Part shown: positions 1 through 8,398 of the stretch, piece by piece
Numbering within the stretch: the stretch's first letter is position 1
Layout of the letters: the number at the start of each line of letters is the position of its first letter
NCBI RefSeq assembly: GCF_002939305.1
Contig: NZ_MVDI01000002.1
Coordinates: 496,001-560,000 of the forward strand
Reading direction: 5' to 3'
From: Chroococcidiopsis sp. TS-821
Lineage (GTDB): Bacteria; Cyanobacteriota; Cyanobacteriia; Cyanobacteriales; Chroococcidiopsidaceae
DNA length: 64,000 nt
Position numbers and translations under genes: made by a program
The notes under the pieces: model-generated
The model's input: the letters and a program-made list of their open reading frames with translations, nothing else
Databases searched by the model: none
What the model was told of the DNA's origin: nothing

Positions 1-91
1 CTCTGCCATTTATATCAACTCTATATATATAGTTGTTGTATCCACTTCAAAATTCTGGATTTACCCACCACAACCCATGCCAAGTTTGATG

Positions 92-131
92 CCACGCGGT
101 GCTACAACGGGGATAAGTTCCCCATACGTGG
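92..131. repeat. GC-rich hairpin repeat, possible member of a dispersed family
   Basis: In the 200 bases downstream of the lipoprotein gene, outer arms CCACG (92-96) and CGTGG (127-131) enclose GGGG and CCCC arms. The core GCTACAACGGGGA resembles the GCTACAACGGAGGA seen near 8213, so this may be a diverged member of the repeat family found at 8234, 20188 and 28524. Nothing else was seen in 1-200. Confidence 0.4.
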
Positions 132-200
132 AGAATTTAGAGAGCGAGAAGCCTCAAACCTGAGCCACCGGGTCGTCGCGCATACACCACAGTACGATTT

Positions 201-701
201 CTACAGCGGTTCAGCTTTTTCCACTGAAGCATTGTTAACGCCCAAGGTTAACCGTAAAGGTCGTTGTGATGGGTAGGCTTTTACGACCTGACGATAGACC
301 TGATAGTTAGTTGGTAGAGTTCTTTGTTTGCTACCCTCGAAATACGCGATCTGATAATTTACAGATTTTAATAATTCAGGCGTGCTCGGTTTTTCTTGCG
401 GTCTTTGTCTTTGTTCAATTTGATCGACCGTTGGTCGAGGTGGTAATGCAGGCCACCACAAACCTTGGTCATCAGGACCTGTCACTGCGGCAGAGGGCTG
501 TTGACCATTGCGATTGAGTAAAGAAGTGGTAGCAAACGTTTCAAAGCGTGGTAGCTTATCGTTCGGACTCGTAGAATACCTCACTTGCCAAGTATATGTC
601 GTTTCTGCTGTTGCCTCATACTGATTAACCGTCAGGGTGGCGCAGCTCGTAAGCGCGATCGCGCTTATCATTCCAACCACAACTCCCAAAATTTTCTTCA
701 C
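201..701 (-). CDS. putative lipoprotein of unknown function
   Basis: A 166-residue protein. The N-terminus has a short basic start (MKK), a hydrophobic stretch and a lipobox-like LTSC ending at about residue 20, so it is probably exported and lipid-anchored. The mature part is hydrophilic and proline-rich (PALPPRP, residues about 83-95) with no family I recognise. It is transcribed divergently from the deacetylase at 747, and the two starts lie about 45 bases apart, so they share a promoter region. The signal peptide and lipobox are visible; the function is unknown. Confidence 0.6.
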   Translation of the reverse strand: MKKILGVVVGMISAIALTSCATLTVNQYEATAETTYTWQVRYSTSPNDKLPRFETFATTSLLNRNGQQPSAAVTGPDDQGLWWPALPPRPTVDQIEQRQRPQEKPSTPELLKSVNYQIAYFEGSKQRTLPTNYQVYRQVVKAYPSQRPLRLTLGVNNASVEKAEPL

Positions 702-746
702 ACCGTCAACCTACTCACACTCACTACAGAATCCCAAACGATCGCA

Positions 747-1439
747 ATGCAGTTGGCTCCTTTTTTTCCAATCCTCTATCGAATTTTACAACCCACCTTT
801 CCGCACTGCCTTTGGGCTGGCAACCCCAACTTAAAAACCATCGCGCTGACGTTTGATGATGGTCCGCACCCAACGTACACCCCCGAATTGCTCGAAGTGT
901 TGGATCATTATGCTATCCCAGCAAGTTTTTTTTGGTTAGGCGCGTGCGTCAATCGCGCTCCTTTTACCGCCAAGCAAGTTTACAATCGCGGACACTGGAT
1001 TGGACTTCACGGCTACGATCATCGGTCGTTTCCAGTCCTCACTACCGTTGAACTCAAGCAAAGTTTACGCGCTACACAAGATGCGATCGCCAAAGCTTGC
1101 CGCATCGATCCTAATTTGGTTCGCGATGTCAGACCACCTAACGGATTATTTACTCCACAAATCTTAAATTCCTTAAATCAATGGCAATATCGCACTGTTA
1201 TGTGGAGTGTTGTGCCAGAAGATTGGGTACGTCCAGGAGTTGCAACCGTTGTACAACGCGTACTTCAGCAAGTGAGTAATGGCTCGATGATTGTCTTACA
1301 TGATGGCGTTTGTGGTGGGCAAGATGTTGCCGCAACGACGGCACAGTTAGTACCCCAATTACTGCACCAAGGCTATCAATTTGTAACAGTAGATACTTTA
1401 TGGCAACAAGCCCAAGCCTTTACTCGGAGACATTCCTAG
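747..1439 (+). CDS. polysaccharide deacetylase (NodB / carbohydrate esterase 4 family)
   Basis: About 230 residues. The NodB homology domain is seen from TFDDGPHP (catalytic base and metal Asp) through a variant histidine motif HGYDH, the arginine motif DVRPPNG, the tryptophan motif MWSVVPEDW and the final MIVLHDG. The family removes N-acetyl groups from chitin oligomers, peptidoglycan or exopolysaccharide; which substrate applies cannot be told. The reading frame is open upstream to 585, but that part overlaps the divergent lipoprotein and reads as junk, so the start is placed at the ATG of MQLAPFFP. No clear signal peptide is present, although the first 20 residues are hydrophobic. Confidence 0.85.
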   Translation: MQLAPFFPILYRILQPTFPHCLWAGNPNLKTIALTFDDGPHPTYTPELLEVLDHYAIPASFFWLGACVNRAPFTAKQVYNRGHWIGLHGYDHRSFPVLTTVELKQSLRATQDAIAKACRIDPNLVRDVRPPNGLFTPQILNSLNQWQYRTVMWSVVPEDWVRPGVATVVQRVLQQVSNGSMIVLHDGVCGGQDVAATTAQLVPQLLHQGYQFVTVDTLWQQAQAFTRRHS

Positions 1440-2187
1440 AGATTTTTCTCTTTTGTGTCCTGACTTTGATTAAATAAAATTCTGGCGGGTGGGCTGTCAC
1501 TCGGATACAGAATTCACTACAATATCAGGGAAATGTTTACTTATTTGTCAAGGTTATTTAGGTTGAAATTTGCATAACACCTCGGTTAAGTTGAGGTAAA
1601 GACAGCGTGTTGAAATTAAGAGCGCCGATCAAAGCTAGCTCCATTGTTTTAGTCAGCAACATCGCTTAATTTCGCCAAAGTCAATTTTCAGCGAGGATAC
1701 ATGAAGAAAAGTAAAGACATCGCGATTCAGCAAAACACTTGTTAAGTGTGTTGAAGACCATGCCTAGATTGTTTAATTTTTAGAGCGATTCAGACGAGTC
1801 ACAATATAAAAAAACAATCTTGCGTAACGTGATTTTATGAAAAATGAGACTATTCCCGCAAAAATTTAGATGATTCAACACACAAAATCCGTGCAATTTT
1901 TGTGAAACAGGCTACAATCAAAACGATCTTTATGACTCTTTTAAAGAGTTGTATCGGGCATAGCTCAATCAGTTGGACGTTAAGCTATACAAGCAAGTAG
2001 TTTCCCGTAGGAAACCAATCCGTCAACAACTTGTTGTGAGGAATATTATTTACTGCTTGATGCTTGCGATCGCCAAAAACCTTTTTAAGCAAATGCGCTT
2101 TCCAGTAAGCAGCAGCTTATTGACAAAGACACACACCAAAATCATGAGTAATTGATTGTTGACATTAAGGAGCATGAGGAACGCGGC
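1440..2187. other. long leader and promoter region upstream of sigA
   Basis: About 750 bases without a convincing gene. A perfect 15-base palindrome (ACTCTTT-T-AAAGAGT) lies near 1935-1950. It is followed by GGGCATAGCTCAATCAGTTGG near 1957, which looks like the 5' half of a tRNA but lacks the rest and can instead pair as ATAGCT/AGCTAT. Long multi-promoter leaders are usual for cyanobacterial sigA. The 60-residue frame at 1973-2155 looks spurious. Confidence 0.5.
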
Positions 2188-3360
2188 ATGAACCCGGCTA
2201 ACAACGTACTCGAAACCATTCATCAGCCTGAACTCGAAGAAACAACCAATCAACCCGAAGGCGATTTAGATCTCATACTCGAAGATGACGAGGATTTAGT
2301 CATCCTTGACTCGGAGGACACAGATGATTTTCTAGAAACTCAGCCTGATGAGGACGACGCTAAGTCTGGTAAAGCCGCTAAATCTCGTCGGCGGGCGCAA
2401 ACCAAGAAGAAGCACTACACAGAAGATTCTATTCGCCTTTATTTACAAGAGATTGGACGGATTCGGCTACTACGGGCAGATGAAGAAATTGAGCTTGCGC
2501 GGAAAATCGCTGAGTTGTTGGAAATGGAAAGAGTCCGCGAACGACTGTTAGAGCAGTTGGATCGCGAGCCACAAGATAGCGAATGGGCAGAAGCTGTGCA
2601 GTTGTCTTTACCAACTTTCCGCTATCGCCTCCATGTAGGACGGCGAGCAAAAGACAAAATGGTACAGTCAAACTTGCGTTTGGTGGTTTCCATCGCTAAG
2701 AAATACATGAATCGGGGTCTATCTTTCCAAGACTTGATTCAGGAAGGAAGTTTAGGGCTAATTCGCGCAGCTGAGAAGTTTGACCACGAGAAAGGTTACA
2801 AATTCTCGACGTATGCAACATGGTGGATTCGTCAGGCAATTACACGCGCGATCGCCGATCAGTCGCGGACAATTCGCTTGCCCGTTCACCTTTACGAGAC
2901 AATCTCGCGCATTAAGAAAACTACTAAGTTACTTTCGCAAGAAATGGGTCGCAAGCCTACTGAAGAAGAAATTGCTACCCGCATGGAAATGACGATTGAG
3001 AAGCTACGCTTTATCGCTAAATCGGCTCAGCTACCCATTTCCTTAGAAACGCCCATCGGTAAAGAAGAAGATTCCCGATTGGGCGATTTTATTGAGTCTG
3101 ACGGTGAAACGCCTGAAGATCAAGTTTCCAAAAGCCTTCTACGCGAAGATCTCGAAAAAGTTTTAGATAGTCTTAGCGCTCGCGAAAGAGATGTTTTAAG
3201 ACTGCGCTACGGATTAGATGATGGACGGATGAAAACGTTAGAAGAAATTGGACAAATTTTCAATGTCACTCGCGAACGCATCCGTCAAATCGAAGCGAAA
3301 GCACTGCGCAAGCTGCTCCATCCTAACCGGAATAGCGTGCTGAAGGAGTATATCCGCTAG
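2188..3360 (+). CDS. sigA: RNA polymerase principal sigma factor (group 1, SigA/RpoD)
   Basis: About 390 residues. It has an acidic N-terminal segment (runs of D/E to about residue 60), then [11 protein letters not shown] and region 1.2 ([20 protein letters not shown], about 76-100). Regions 2.1-2.4 follow, with the -10 recognition helix [17 protein letters not shown], then region 3, and region 4.2 with the helix-turn-helix [18 protein letters not shown] for the -35 element. Length and sequence match cyanobacterial SigA, which directs housekeeping transcription. The start is placed at [13 protein letters not shown] lies 7 bases upstream and the N-terminus then resembles known SigA proteins. 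The frame is open from 2152 but the extra 12 residues are not family-like. Confidence 0.96.
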   Translation: MNPANNVLETIHQPELEETTNQPEGDLDLILEDDEDLVILDSEDTDDFLETQPDEDDAKSGKAAKSRRRAQTKKKHYTEDSIRLYLQEIGRIRLLRADEEIELARKIAELLEMERVRERLLEQLDREPQDSEWAEAVQLSLPTFRYRLHVGRRAKDKMVQSNLRLVVSIAKKYMNRGLSFQDLIQEGSLGLIRAAEKFDHEKGYKFSTYATWWIRQAITRAIADQSRTIRLPVHLYETISRIKKTTKLLSQEMGRKPTEEEIATRMEMTIEKLRFIAKSAQLPISLETPIGKEEDSRLGDFIESDGETPEDQVSKSLLREDLEKVLDSLSARERDVLRLRYGLDDGRMKTLEEIGQIFNVTRERIRQIEAKALRKLLHPNRNSVLKEYIR

Positions 3361-3455
3361 ATATAGCAGAGGTCAAGGGTCAGAGCGCTAAATCATGTCC
3401 TAACCATATTGACATTGCTATACTAATTCTTCAGCTAAAGCTTGGTACATCAATG

Positions 3456-3487
3456 AAAAACGCCACATGCAACTGTGGCGTTTTTTG
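3456..3487. terminator. rho-independent terminator after sigA
   Basis: CGCCACA (3461-3467) pairs with TGTGGCG (3474-3480) and is followed by TTTTTT. A run of A precedes the stem, so it could also work on the minus strand and separate sigA from the convergent hlip gene. Confidence 0.85.
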
Positions 3488-3626
3488 GTATTTGCTCTAT
3501 TGATCTGCTTTGCTTGGGCTATTTAAATTGATCTATCTTGTTATCAGTCAAAACATAGAGAATTTCTCTACAGTAAAACTCACACCACTAAAAGTTTTGT
3601 ACGTCAAATAATCTGCTACGTGCTGC

Positions 3627-3806
3627 TTACAGAAGACCCCAGAAGTGTAGTACGCCTTGACCAGAGAATAGTTCAATTAGGACTGCGGCTAAGAAACCAA
3701 TCATTGCTAGACGACCATTCCAAATTTCTGCTTGTGGAGTAAATCCCCAACGCCAAGCATTGCGGTCTTCCATAACGGGGGTCGTAACCTTTGTCGTGTT
3801 CTGCAT
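3627..3806 (-). CDS. high light-inducible protein (HLIP/Scp), copy 1
   Basis: A 59-residue single-helix chlorophyll-binding-like protein read from the sequence; starts [20 protein letters not shown]. The core [20 protein letters not shown] contains the ExxNGRxAMxGF motif of the CAB/ELIP/HLIP family, whose Glu, Asn and Arg ligate chlorophyll and hold helices together. Family members protect photosystem II assembly and chlorophyll under high light in the thylakoid. A second, very similar gene lies 220 bases upstream on the same strand, so this is a tandem duplication. An HLR1-like box 43-60 bases upstream of the start suggests RpaB control. The bidirectional terminator at 3456 could end its transcript. 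Confidence 0.93.
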   Translation of the reverse strand: MQNTTKVTTPVMEDRNAWRWGFTPQAEIWNGRLAMIGFLAAVLIELFSGQGVLHFWGLL

Positions 3807-3848
3807 AGTTGGTACTCCAGAATCAAGTTCAGTAACGGTTTGTTTCGC

Positions 3849-3866
3849 TCTGTAAATTAATATAAC
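3849..3866 (-). promoter_or_regulatory. HLR1-like RpaB box upstream of hlip copy 1
   Basis: Read on the minus strand: GTTATATT, AA, TTTACAGA. The established HLR1 consensus is two (G/T)TTACA(T/A)(T/A) repeats two bases apart. The first repeat here has one mismatch and the second differs at the terminal bases. The matching position before copy 2 strengthens the call. Confidence 0.6.
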
Positions 3867-3960
3867 AAAGATTTACGAAAAAGCAACAAAGAAGTTTCTA
3901 AAGTCAAAAGTGAGCGGCAGAACTATATTTCTTAGCAAGCGTTTGGTCAAACTCATATGA

Positions 3961-4002
3961 AAAAGCGCCCTGAAAGTACATGCAGAACCTTGAGAGCGCT
4001 TG
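3961..4002 (-). terminator. probable terminator of hlip copy 2
   Basis: On the minus strand AGCGCTCT pairs with GGGCGCT-type sequence (one G-U pair) across a loop of about 20 bases, and the stem is followed by TTTT. It lies just downstream of the stop of copy 2. Confidence 0.55.
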
Positions 4003-4025
4003 TGCTTATACAGAGAAGGTAGAAA

Positions 4026-4205
4026 CTACATGATGCCCCAGTAGTGAAGAAATCCTTGACCAGAGAATAGTTCAATTAAAATTGCGGCTAAGAAACCAAT
4101 CATTGCCAAACGACCATTCCAAAGTTCTGCTTGGGGAGTGAAGCCATAGCGCCAAGCGTTGCGATCGTCCACGATAGGAGGTGTAATTTTTGTTGTGTCT
4201 TGCAT
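4026..4205 (-). CDS. high light-inducible protein (HLIP/Scp), copy 2
   Basis: A 59-residue paralogue of the neighbour at 3627-3806; starts [20 protein letters not shown]. It keeps the chlorophyll-binding motif in [20 protein letters not shown] and ends GFLHYWGIM where copy 1 ends GVLHFWGLL. Most differences between the two are conservative, so the pair is a duplication under selection. Its own terminator-like hairpin and its own HLR1-like box indicate separate transcription units. By family knowledge it is a thylakoid membrane photoprotection protein; the exact Scp class cannot be told from the sequence alone. Confidence 0.93.
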   Translation of the reverse strand: MQDTTKITPPIVDDRNAWRYGFTPQAELWNGRLAMIGFLAAILIELFSGQGFLHYWGIM

Positions 4206-4249
4206 GGTTTTGGCTCCAGAAAGATTATTTATTAAGTAATGTAGCTTAA

Positions 4250-4267
4250 TCTGTAAATAAATGTAAC
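4250..4267 (-). promoter_or_regulatory. HLR1 RpaB box upstream of hlip copy 2
   Basis: Minus-strand reading GTTACATT, TA, TTTACAGA. The first repeat is a perfect HLR1 half and the second has TTTACA. It lies 45-62 bases upstream of the start codon, nearly the same place as the box before copy 1. RpaB is the established regulator of high-light genes through HLR1. Confidence 0.7.
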
Positions 4268-4571
4268 GCGAGAAAATTGAGAATATCTCTCTCTAAGGTA
4301 TGAAAGTCTTTTTCAGGAAGTCAGGCTGTGAACCTCTTTCCATAACCCCTTCTTAAATTGCTCGAAGAAAGGCAGAAGGTAGAAAACAAAGGACATTTAT
4401 GTATAAGGTCTAAGAAAAAATTCCTTCTTATGTAACAAGTTGGCAAGTCTCTTAGTTTAGTGATGAACAAAGCCAAAAAGGTCTTTTGAGACAGACTACC
4501 CGATAAATACAGCGTCCGTCCTGATTAAATCCCCTCAATTTACTTATAGATATTATCCTTCAGTCTTCTCT
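4268..4571. other. intergenic region between hlip copy 2 and the ABC ATPase
   Basis: About 300 AT-rich bases between the hlip promoter and the 3' end of the ABC ATPase gene. No ORF of note, no RNA gene and no clear terminator was seen. Confidence 0.4.
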
Positions 4572-5888
4572 CTACTCAGCCCAAATTGCTTTACCGCTTT
4601 CATATTCAAAGAAATGCAGTTTGTCTCGTGACAGCGATAGCCACAGTTGCTCGCCAATTGAGACCTTTTGGTCGGGTGGAATTCGTACTTGTAGAGTATT
4701 TGTCGCAGTAGTCGCGATCGCAGATGGTTGTATTCCTTGTTTAACAAAGCTGACGGCGAGATACGTATCGTTACCCAACGCCTCAACTAAATCTACTTGA
4801 ACTAAAAGATTTTCTGGTGCAGGCGTACTAAGGTGGAAGTGTTCGGGTCGCATACCGAGAATGAGTGTTTGCTGGTCGTATTTTTGCAAGACATTTGCCC
4901 AGCGTTCTGGGAGCGTGCAGCGAAACTGCGGGTGCGTAATTGACAGTGGCGCGTGAAATTGGACTGGAAGAAAATTCATTGGGGGTGAACCAATAAATTC
5001 GGCGACAAAGCGCGTTGCAGGACGATTGTAAAGTTCCAGGGGGGGCGCAACTTGCTGAATTTGTCCTTGATTCATCACCGCGATACGATCGCCCATTGTC
5101 ATTGCTTCGGTTTGGTCGTGGGTAACGTAAATGGTTGTTGTCCCCAGTTGACGTTGTAGCTTGACAATTTGCGCCCGCGTTTCGGCGCGGAGTTTGGCAT
5201 CGAGGTTGGAAAGAGGTTCATCCATCAAAAAAACTTGCGGGTTGCGGGCAATCGCGCGTCCTAAGGCTACGCGTTGCTTTTGTCCGCCAGAAAGTTGTTT
5301 TGGTAGTCGATTGAGCAGTGCTTCGATTTGCAGTAATTGGGCTACATTGCGCACTCGTTCGTCAACTGCGCGTTCGCGTGCTGTAGTATAACGTAAATTC
5401 TTTGGCAATCCCCGCGTCACTCCAACTAGCATATTTTCTAACAAGTTAGAACCACTCTTACCCTGACCCATCATTGTCCGCCGCAGTCCAAATGCGAGGT
5501 TATCGTAAACGGTCATGTGAGGATAAAGCGCGTAGTTTTGAAACACCATCGCGATATCTCTAGCTTTGGGAGGTAATTCGTTCACCAAGCGATCGCCTAC
5601 CCAAATATTTCCGCCAGAAATTTTCTCTAACCCAGCAATTAAGCGCAGCAGCGTACTTTTACCACAACCAGAAGGCCCTACTAAGACCATAAACTCGCCA
5701 TCAGCTATGCTCAAGTTAATATTGCGCAGTACACTCACAGTTTGCTTATGTTCTTGAGTCTCTTTTTCCACTAAGGTTGGCGCATCGATTGGCGCGAGGG
5801 GAGATGACTGCGCGACTACCGGAGCAACTCGTTCGTTATGTCGAGTGGGAAAGCTTTTATATACGTTTTCCAGAACAACCTGCGCCAC
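4572..5888 (-). CDS. ABC transporter ATP-binding protein, sugar/polyol type (MalK/UgpC-like)
   Basis: 438 residues, longer than the usual 360-380. Walker A GPSGCGKST (about 71-79), Q-loop MVFQNYALYPHMTVYDN, signature LSGGQKQRVALGRA, Walker B VFLMDEPLSNLDAK and H-loop YVTHDQTEAM are intact. A TOBE-type C-terminal domain (from about 300) with GMRPEHFHL is typical of the MalK subfamily. Two inserts account for the extra length: about residues 15-50 before the P-loop and about 130-165 before the signature. It energises import of a sugar or compatible solute. No permease or binding protein is adjacent, so it may serve permeases encoded elsewhere, as known for MsiK-like shared ATPases. Substrate is not determinable. 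Confidence 0.88.
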   Translation of the reverse strand: MAQVVLENVYKSFPTRHNERVAPVVAQSSPLAPIDAPTLVEKETQEHKQTVSVLRNINLSIADGEFMVLVGPSGCGKSTLLRLIAGLEKISGGNIWVGDRLVNELPPKARDIAMVFQNYALYPHMTVYDNLAFGLRRTMMGQGKSGSNLLENMLVGVTRGLPKNLRYTTARERAVDERVRNVAQLLQIEALLNRLPKQLSGGQKQRVALGRAIARNPQVFLMDEPLSNLDAKLRAETRAQIVKLQRQLGTTTIYVTHDQTEAMTMGDRIAVMNQGQIQQVAPPLELYNRPATRFVAEFIGSPPMNFLPVQFHAPLSITHPQFRCTLPERWANVLQKYDQQTLILGMRPEHFHLSTPAPENLLVQVDLVEALGNDTYLAVSFVKQGIQPSAIATTATNTLQVRIPPDQKVSIGEQLWLSLSRDKLHFFEYESGKAIWAE

Positions 5889-6013
5889 GATCGTTAATTC
5901 CTACTATTTGCGTTTTCTAGATAACACTCAGCATCGCGTCAAAGTAGCGAACCGATTTATACTGAATTCTATAGCAATGGTAGATATCGTTCAGACATTA
6001 TAGAAGTTCAGAA

Positions 6014-7090
6014 TCATGGCTCTGACCGCTGACCTTTACCGTGGGTAGCAAGATCTCTTGGACGATAAACTCTGCCAGGAGAATGGTCTGGACTAATTTC
6101 TACTACGAGATCGACCCAGGTAGGAGGAGTTAATAAAGGCTTAATAAATAATTCTGGGTGAAGCGAGCGCCAAAAATACTTGACAAACTCCTCAATTTCT
6201 GCATCTTCCATTCCCGATTGACCAACAGCAATCATATTGTGTTCGGCGTCTTTACGCCATGCTAAGCTGCGGCGGTAATCATCAGGATAAAGCAAGATTA
6301 ACGCGTCGAGTTGTTCCCACAAAGGCAGATACTCGTGCAGTCGAGCATTCATATCGCGCGCAAATTTGCGATCGTCATGAGTTTCAATCGGTGGTGGAGC
6401 CGTGTCAAACTTTATAGGGTCAATTGGTCGCACGCCCACAAACCAGCCTTCAAATAGGACAATATCGACAGAATCGACAAGTTCGGGTTGCGCGCGATCG
6501 CCAGCGCCATTATATGCAGACTTATCAAAGCGAGGAATAGCGATCGGTTGCCCAACAGGTTGACGTAGCGTCTCCAGTACTGTTAAACCTAAATCAACAT
6601 CATGCGTTCCTGGCGGACCACGCCAAATCAAGCGCGGATCTTGCTGTTTTAACGCTAGGCGTTCGTGATAAGTTTTGTACAAGTCATCCAACGATAAGCT
6701 GATAGTACGGTATCCCAAGTGTCCGAGAATGAGCGTCAGCATTGCGCCTAGAGTCGTTTTTCCTGTACCTTGCCCGCCCAAAATGCCTTGAATCAGCGTT
6801 CTTTGTAATTGTTGGCGAGATGATGCTAGCTGCATCGCTAACGGTAGCCAAAAATCCCACAGCGTGTCGAGTAGCTGATTTGGTGCGAGATGCAACCGCG
6901 TTTGACAAAATTCACTAAACGCTGGGTAAACCGCACGGAGTAATTGCGATCGCTTTTGTACAACTTGCTCAACGTTCGCTGGAGTAATATCAAAAGCTTG
7001 AGCGCGTAAAGGATCGGCAAGCGTTGCGAGTACTAAACGTTCGTCGGGTAATGCTCCCGCGACAATTTGACTTAACCACGTTGTTTGCAT
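6014..7090 (-). CDS. D-glycerate 3-kinase (plant/cyanobacterial GLYK type)
   Basis: 358 residues. A P-loop kinase fold is shown by Walker A GGQGTGKTTLGAM (about 107-120). It is followed by SLSLDDLYKTYHERL, the WRGPPGTHDVDLG segment and IPRFDKSAYNGAGDR, all hallmarks of the GLYK family that includes plant chloroplast glycerate kinase. The enzyme phosphorylates D-glycerate to 3-phosphoglycerate, the last step of the photorespiratory cycle. The N-terminal 100 residues are helical and family-typical. It is on the same strand as the ABC ATPase, about 125 bases away with no clear operon link. Confidence 0.9.
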   Translation of the reverse strand: MQTTWLSQIVAGALPDERLVLATLADPLRAQAFDITPANVEQVVQKRSQLLRAVYPAFSEFCQTRLHLAPNQLLDTLWDFWLPLAMQLASSRQQLQRTLIQGILGGQGTGKTTLGAMLTLILGHLGYRTISLSLDDLYKTYHERLALKQQDPRLIWRGPPGTHDVDLGLTVLETLRQPVGQPIAIPRFDKSAYNGAGDRAQPELVDSVDIVLFEGWFVGVRPIDPIKFDTAPPPIETHDDRKFARDMNARLHEYLPLWEQLDALILLYPDDYRRSLAWRKDAEHNMIAVGQSGMEDAEIEEFVKYFWRSLHPELFIKPLLTPPTWVDLVVEISPDHSPGRVYRPRDLATHGKGQRSEP

Positions 7091-7168
7091 AACTTAACGA
7101 TTTTTTGTTGGGCAATAGGTAATGGGTGATAAGTGAATTTCGTTTTTATGACCAATTACCAGCCCTAT

Positions 7169-7501
7169 TTAAGAACCAAGTTTAAACGCTTCTAAGAACA
7201 GACTATAAGTTAGACCGATTTTGCCAGCATTGAGTGCTTCTAGCCACAGTGCGCGCTGTTTGCGCCAAGTACGACTGTAATAAATTCGGTCAACAATTTC
7301 ACTCCACGCAACTATAACGCCTGCACCAATAATGTCCCAATCAGCTGCTTGTCCTGCAATCGTTGAAATTGCCGAGCCAAGAAAAAAGCCAAACAATAAA
7401 CTAATAATTAGTAGAGATAGCTTTCGCCAAGGATTGAAAAACCATCTTCCTAGTTGTCCGGCAATAGAATTAAACAGATCGTTAAGACGAGTATTTTGCA
7501 T
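7169..7501 (-). CDS. Ycf20-like protein (DUF565)
   Basis: 110 residues. Two hydrophobic segments (LSLLIISLLFGFFLGSAIS and the following IIGAGVIVAWSEIVD) and the motif IVDRIYYS match the DUF565/Ycf20 family, which is conserved in cyanobacteria and chloroplasts. A Ycf20-like protein has been linked to non-photochemical quenching in algae, but the biochemical role is unknown. It lies 79 bases upstream of the glycerate kinase gene on the same strand, so the two may be cotranscribed. Length is normal for the family. Confidence 0.8.
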   Translation of the reverse strand: MQNTRLNDLFNSIAGQLGRWFFNPWRKLSLLIISLLFGFFLGSAISTIAGQAADWDIIGAGVIVAWSEIVDRIYYSRTWRKQRALWLEALNAGKIGLTYSLFLEAFKLGS

Positions 7502-7627
7502 CTTCAGTAAATGCTCAAAATAAGCTGCTAGCGGGCTTTAAGCCTGTTTCAATGGTAATAGGAGGAGGATTATCTACCGCGTATAGATACAGAATACAGC
7601 CTGTCAATCTTTTCAGCCTTAAAAATT

Positions 7628-8152
7628 ATGAATATGAAATCGTTGGTGCATCCTGCGGTTATTGTTGCTTCAGTATTGGGAATTTTGGGGTTAGTGTGGT
7701 TCTTGCTACAGTTTAGCGTCACAATTGAGATTGAACCGGAACCGTCACCCGTTGGAACAATTCCCGCAACGCGATCGCCTACTCCGACTCCCACAACTTC
7801 AACCGAAGAACAAGCTACTGCACCCACCCCGAATTTGACCGAAACGAGTCCAGGGGCTTTGCGCATGAGTAACCAAACCGATCAGCCCGTGCGCGTAGCA
7901 CTACTTGCGAAGCGATCGCCCAACGCCTACCGCGAAGCACCCGCGCATTGGGATTTTGCTCCTTATGAAGGCAGTAGCGGAGGGTTAATTTTATCTCTAC
8001 CAGAGGGTAATCTCACATTAACTAAAGGAGATATTATCGTCGCCTTCGCGCAAGATGGTTCTGGGCGTTATTGGGGTCCCTACGTTGTCGGTGAAACGCC
8101 TACTCCAGTTTGGAACAGTCAAACCCAAGAATGGCAACTCACGTTGAATTAG
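7628..8152 (+). CDS. membrane-anchored protein of unknown function
   Basis: 174 residues. One N-terminal transmembrane segment (HPAVIVASVLGILGLVWFLL, about 8-27) is followed by an acidic and then Pro/Thr-rich linker (about 33-75). A compact C-terminal domain follows, with ALRMSNQTDQPVRVALL, HWDFAPYEGSSGG and GRYWGPYVVGETPTPVW. The layout suggests a periplasmic domain tethered to the membrane by a flexible linker. The ATG at 7628 is chosen over the one two codons later (MNMK). No family is recognised; probably a cyanobacteria-specific conserved protein. Confidence 0.7.
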   Translation: MNMKSLVHPAVIVASVLGILGLVWFLLQFSVTIEIEPEPSPVGTIPATRSPTPTPTTSTEEQATAPTPNLTETSPGALRMSNQTDQPVRVALLAKRSPNAYREAPAHWDFAPYEGSSGGLILSLPEGNLTLTKGDIIVAFAQDGSGRYWGPYVVGETPTPVWNSQTQEWQLTLN

Positions 8153-8233
8153 GGATGAGTAATGAGTGGTGAGTTATATAAAAAACACTATTCTTCCTCT
8201 GCTCGCGCCAGCTGCTACAACGGAGGAAAACTC

Positions 8234-8275
8234 ACGCCAGTTCGCTCAACGGGGGACACCACCGCATGCGACTGG
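8234..8275 (+). repeat. dispersed GC-rich intergenic repeat, copy
   Basis: GCCAGTTCGCTCAACGGGGG followed by ACACCACCGCATGCG and ACTGGC. It closely matches, in opposite orientation, the copy at 28524-28561. A diverged half-copy (CTGCTACAACGGAGG) precedes it at about 8211. Confidence 0.65.
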
Positions 8276-8398
8276 CTTTGCACCGCACTGGCTCCTCTCT
8301 CTCTGCCCTCTTCTGGAACTGCCAAACTTTAAGCAAGTCATCTAATTTATCTTTAGATTACAATTTGCAATTGCCCACCAGTATATACAGTTAGCTGC

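Noticed and set aside
1957-2030. tRNA-like 5' half (GGGCATAGCTCAATCAGTTGG) upstream of sigA
   Set aside because: No D-stem closure, anticodon arm or T arm follows. The bases pair better as a local ATAGCT/AGCTAT hairpin. At most a decayed fragment.
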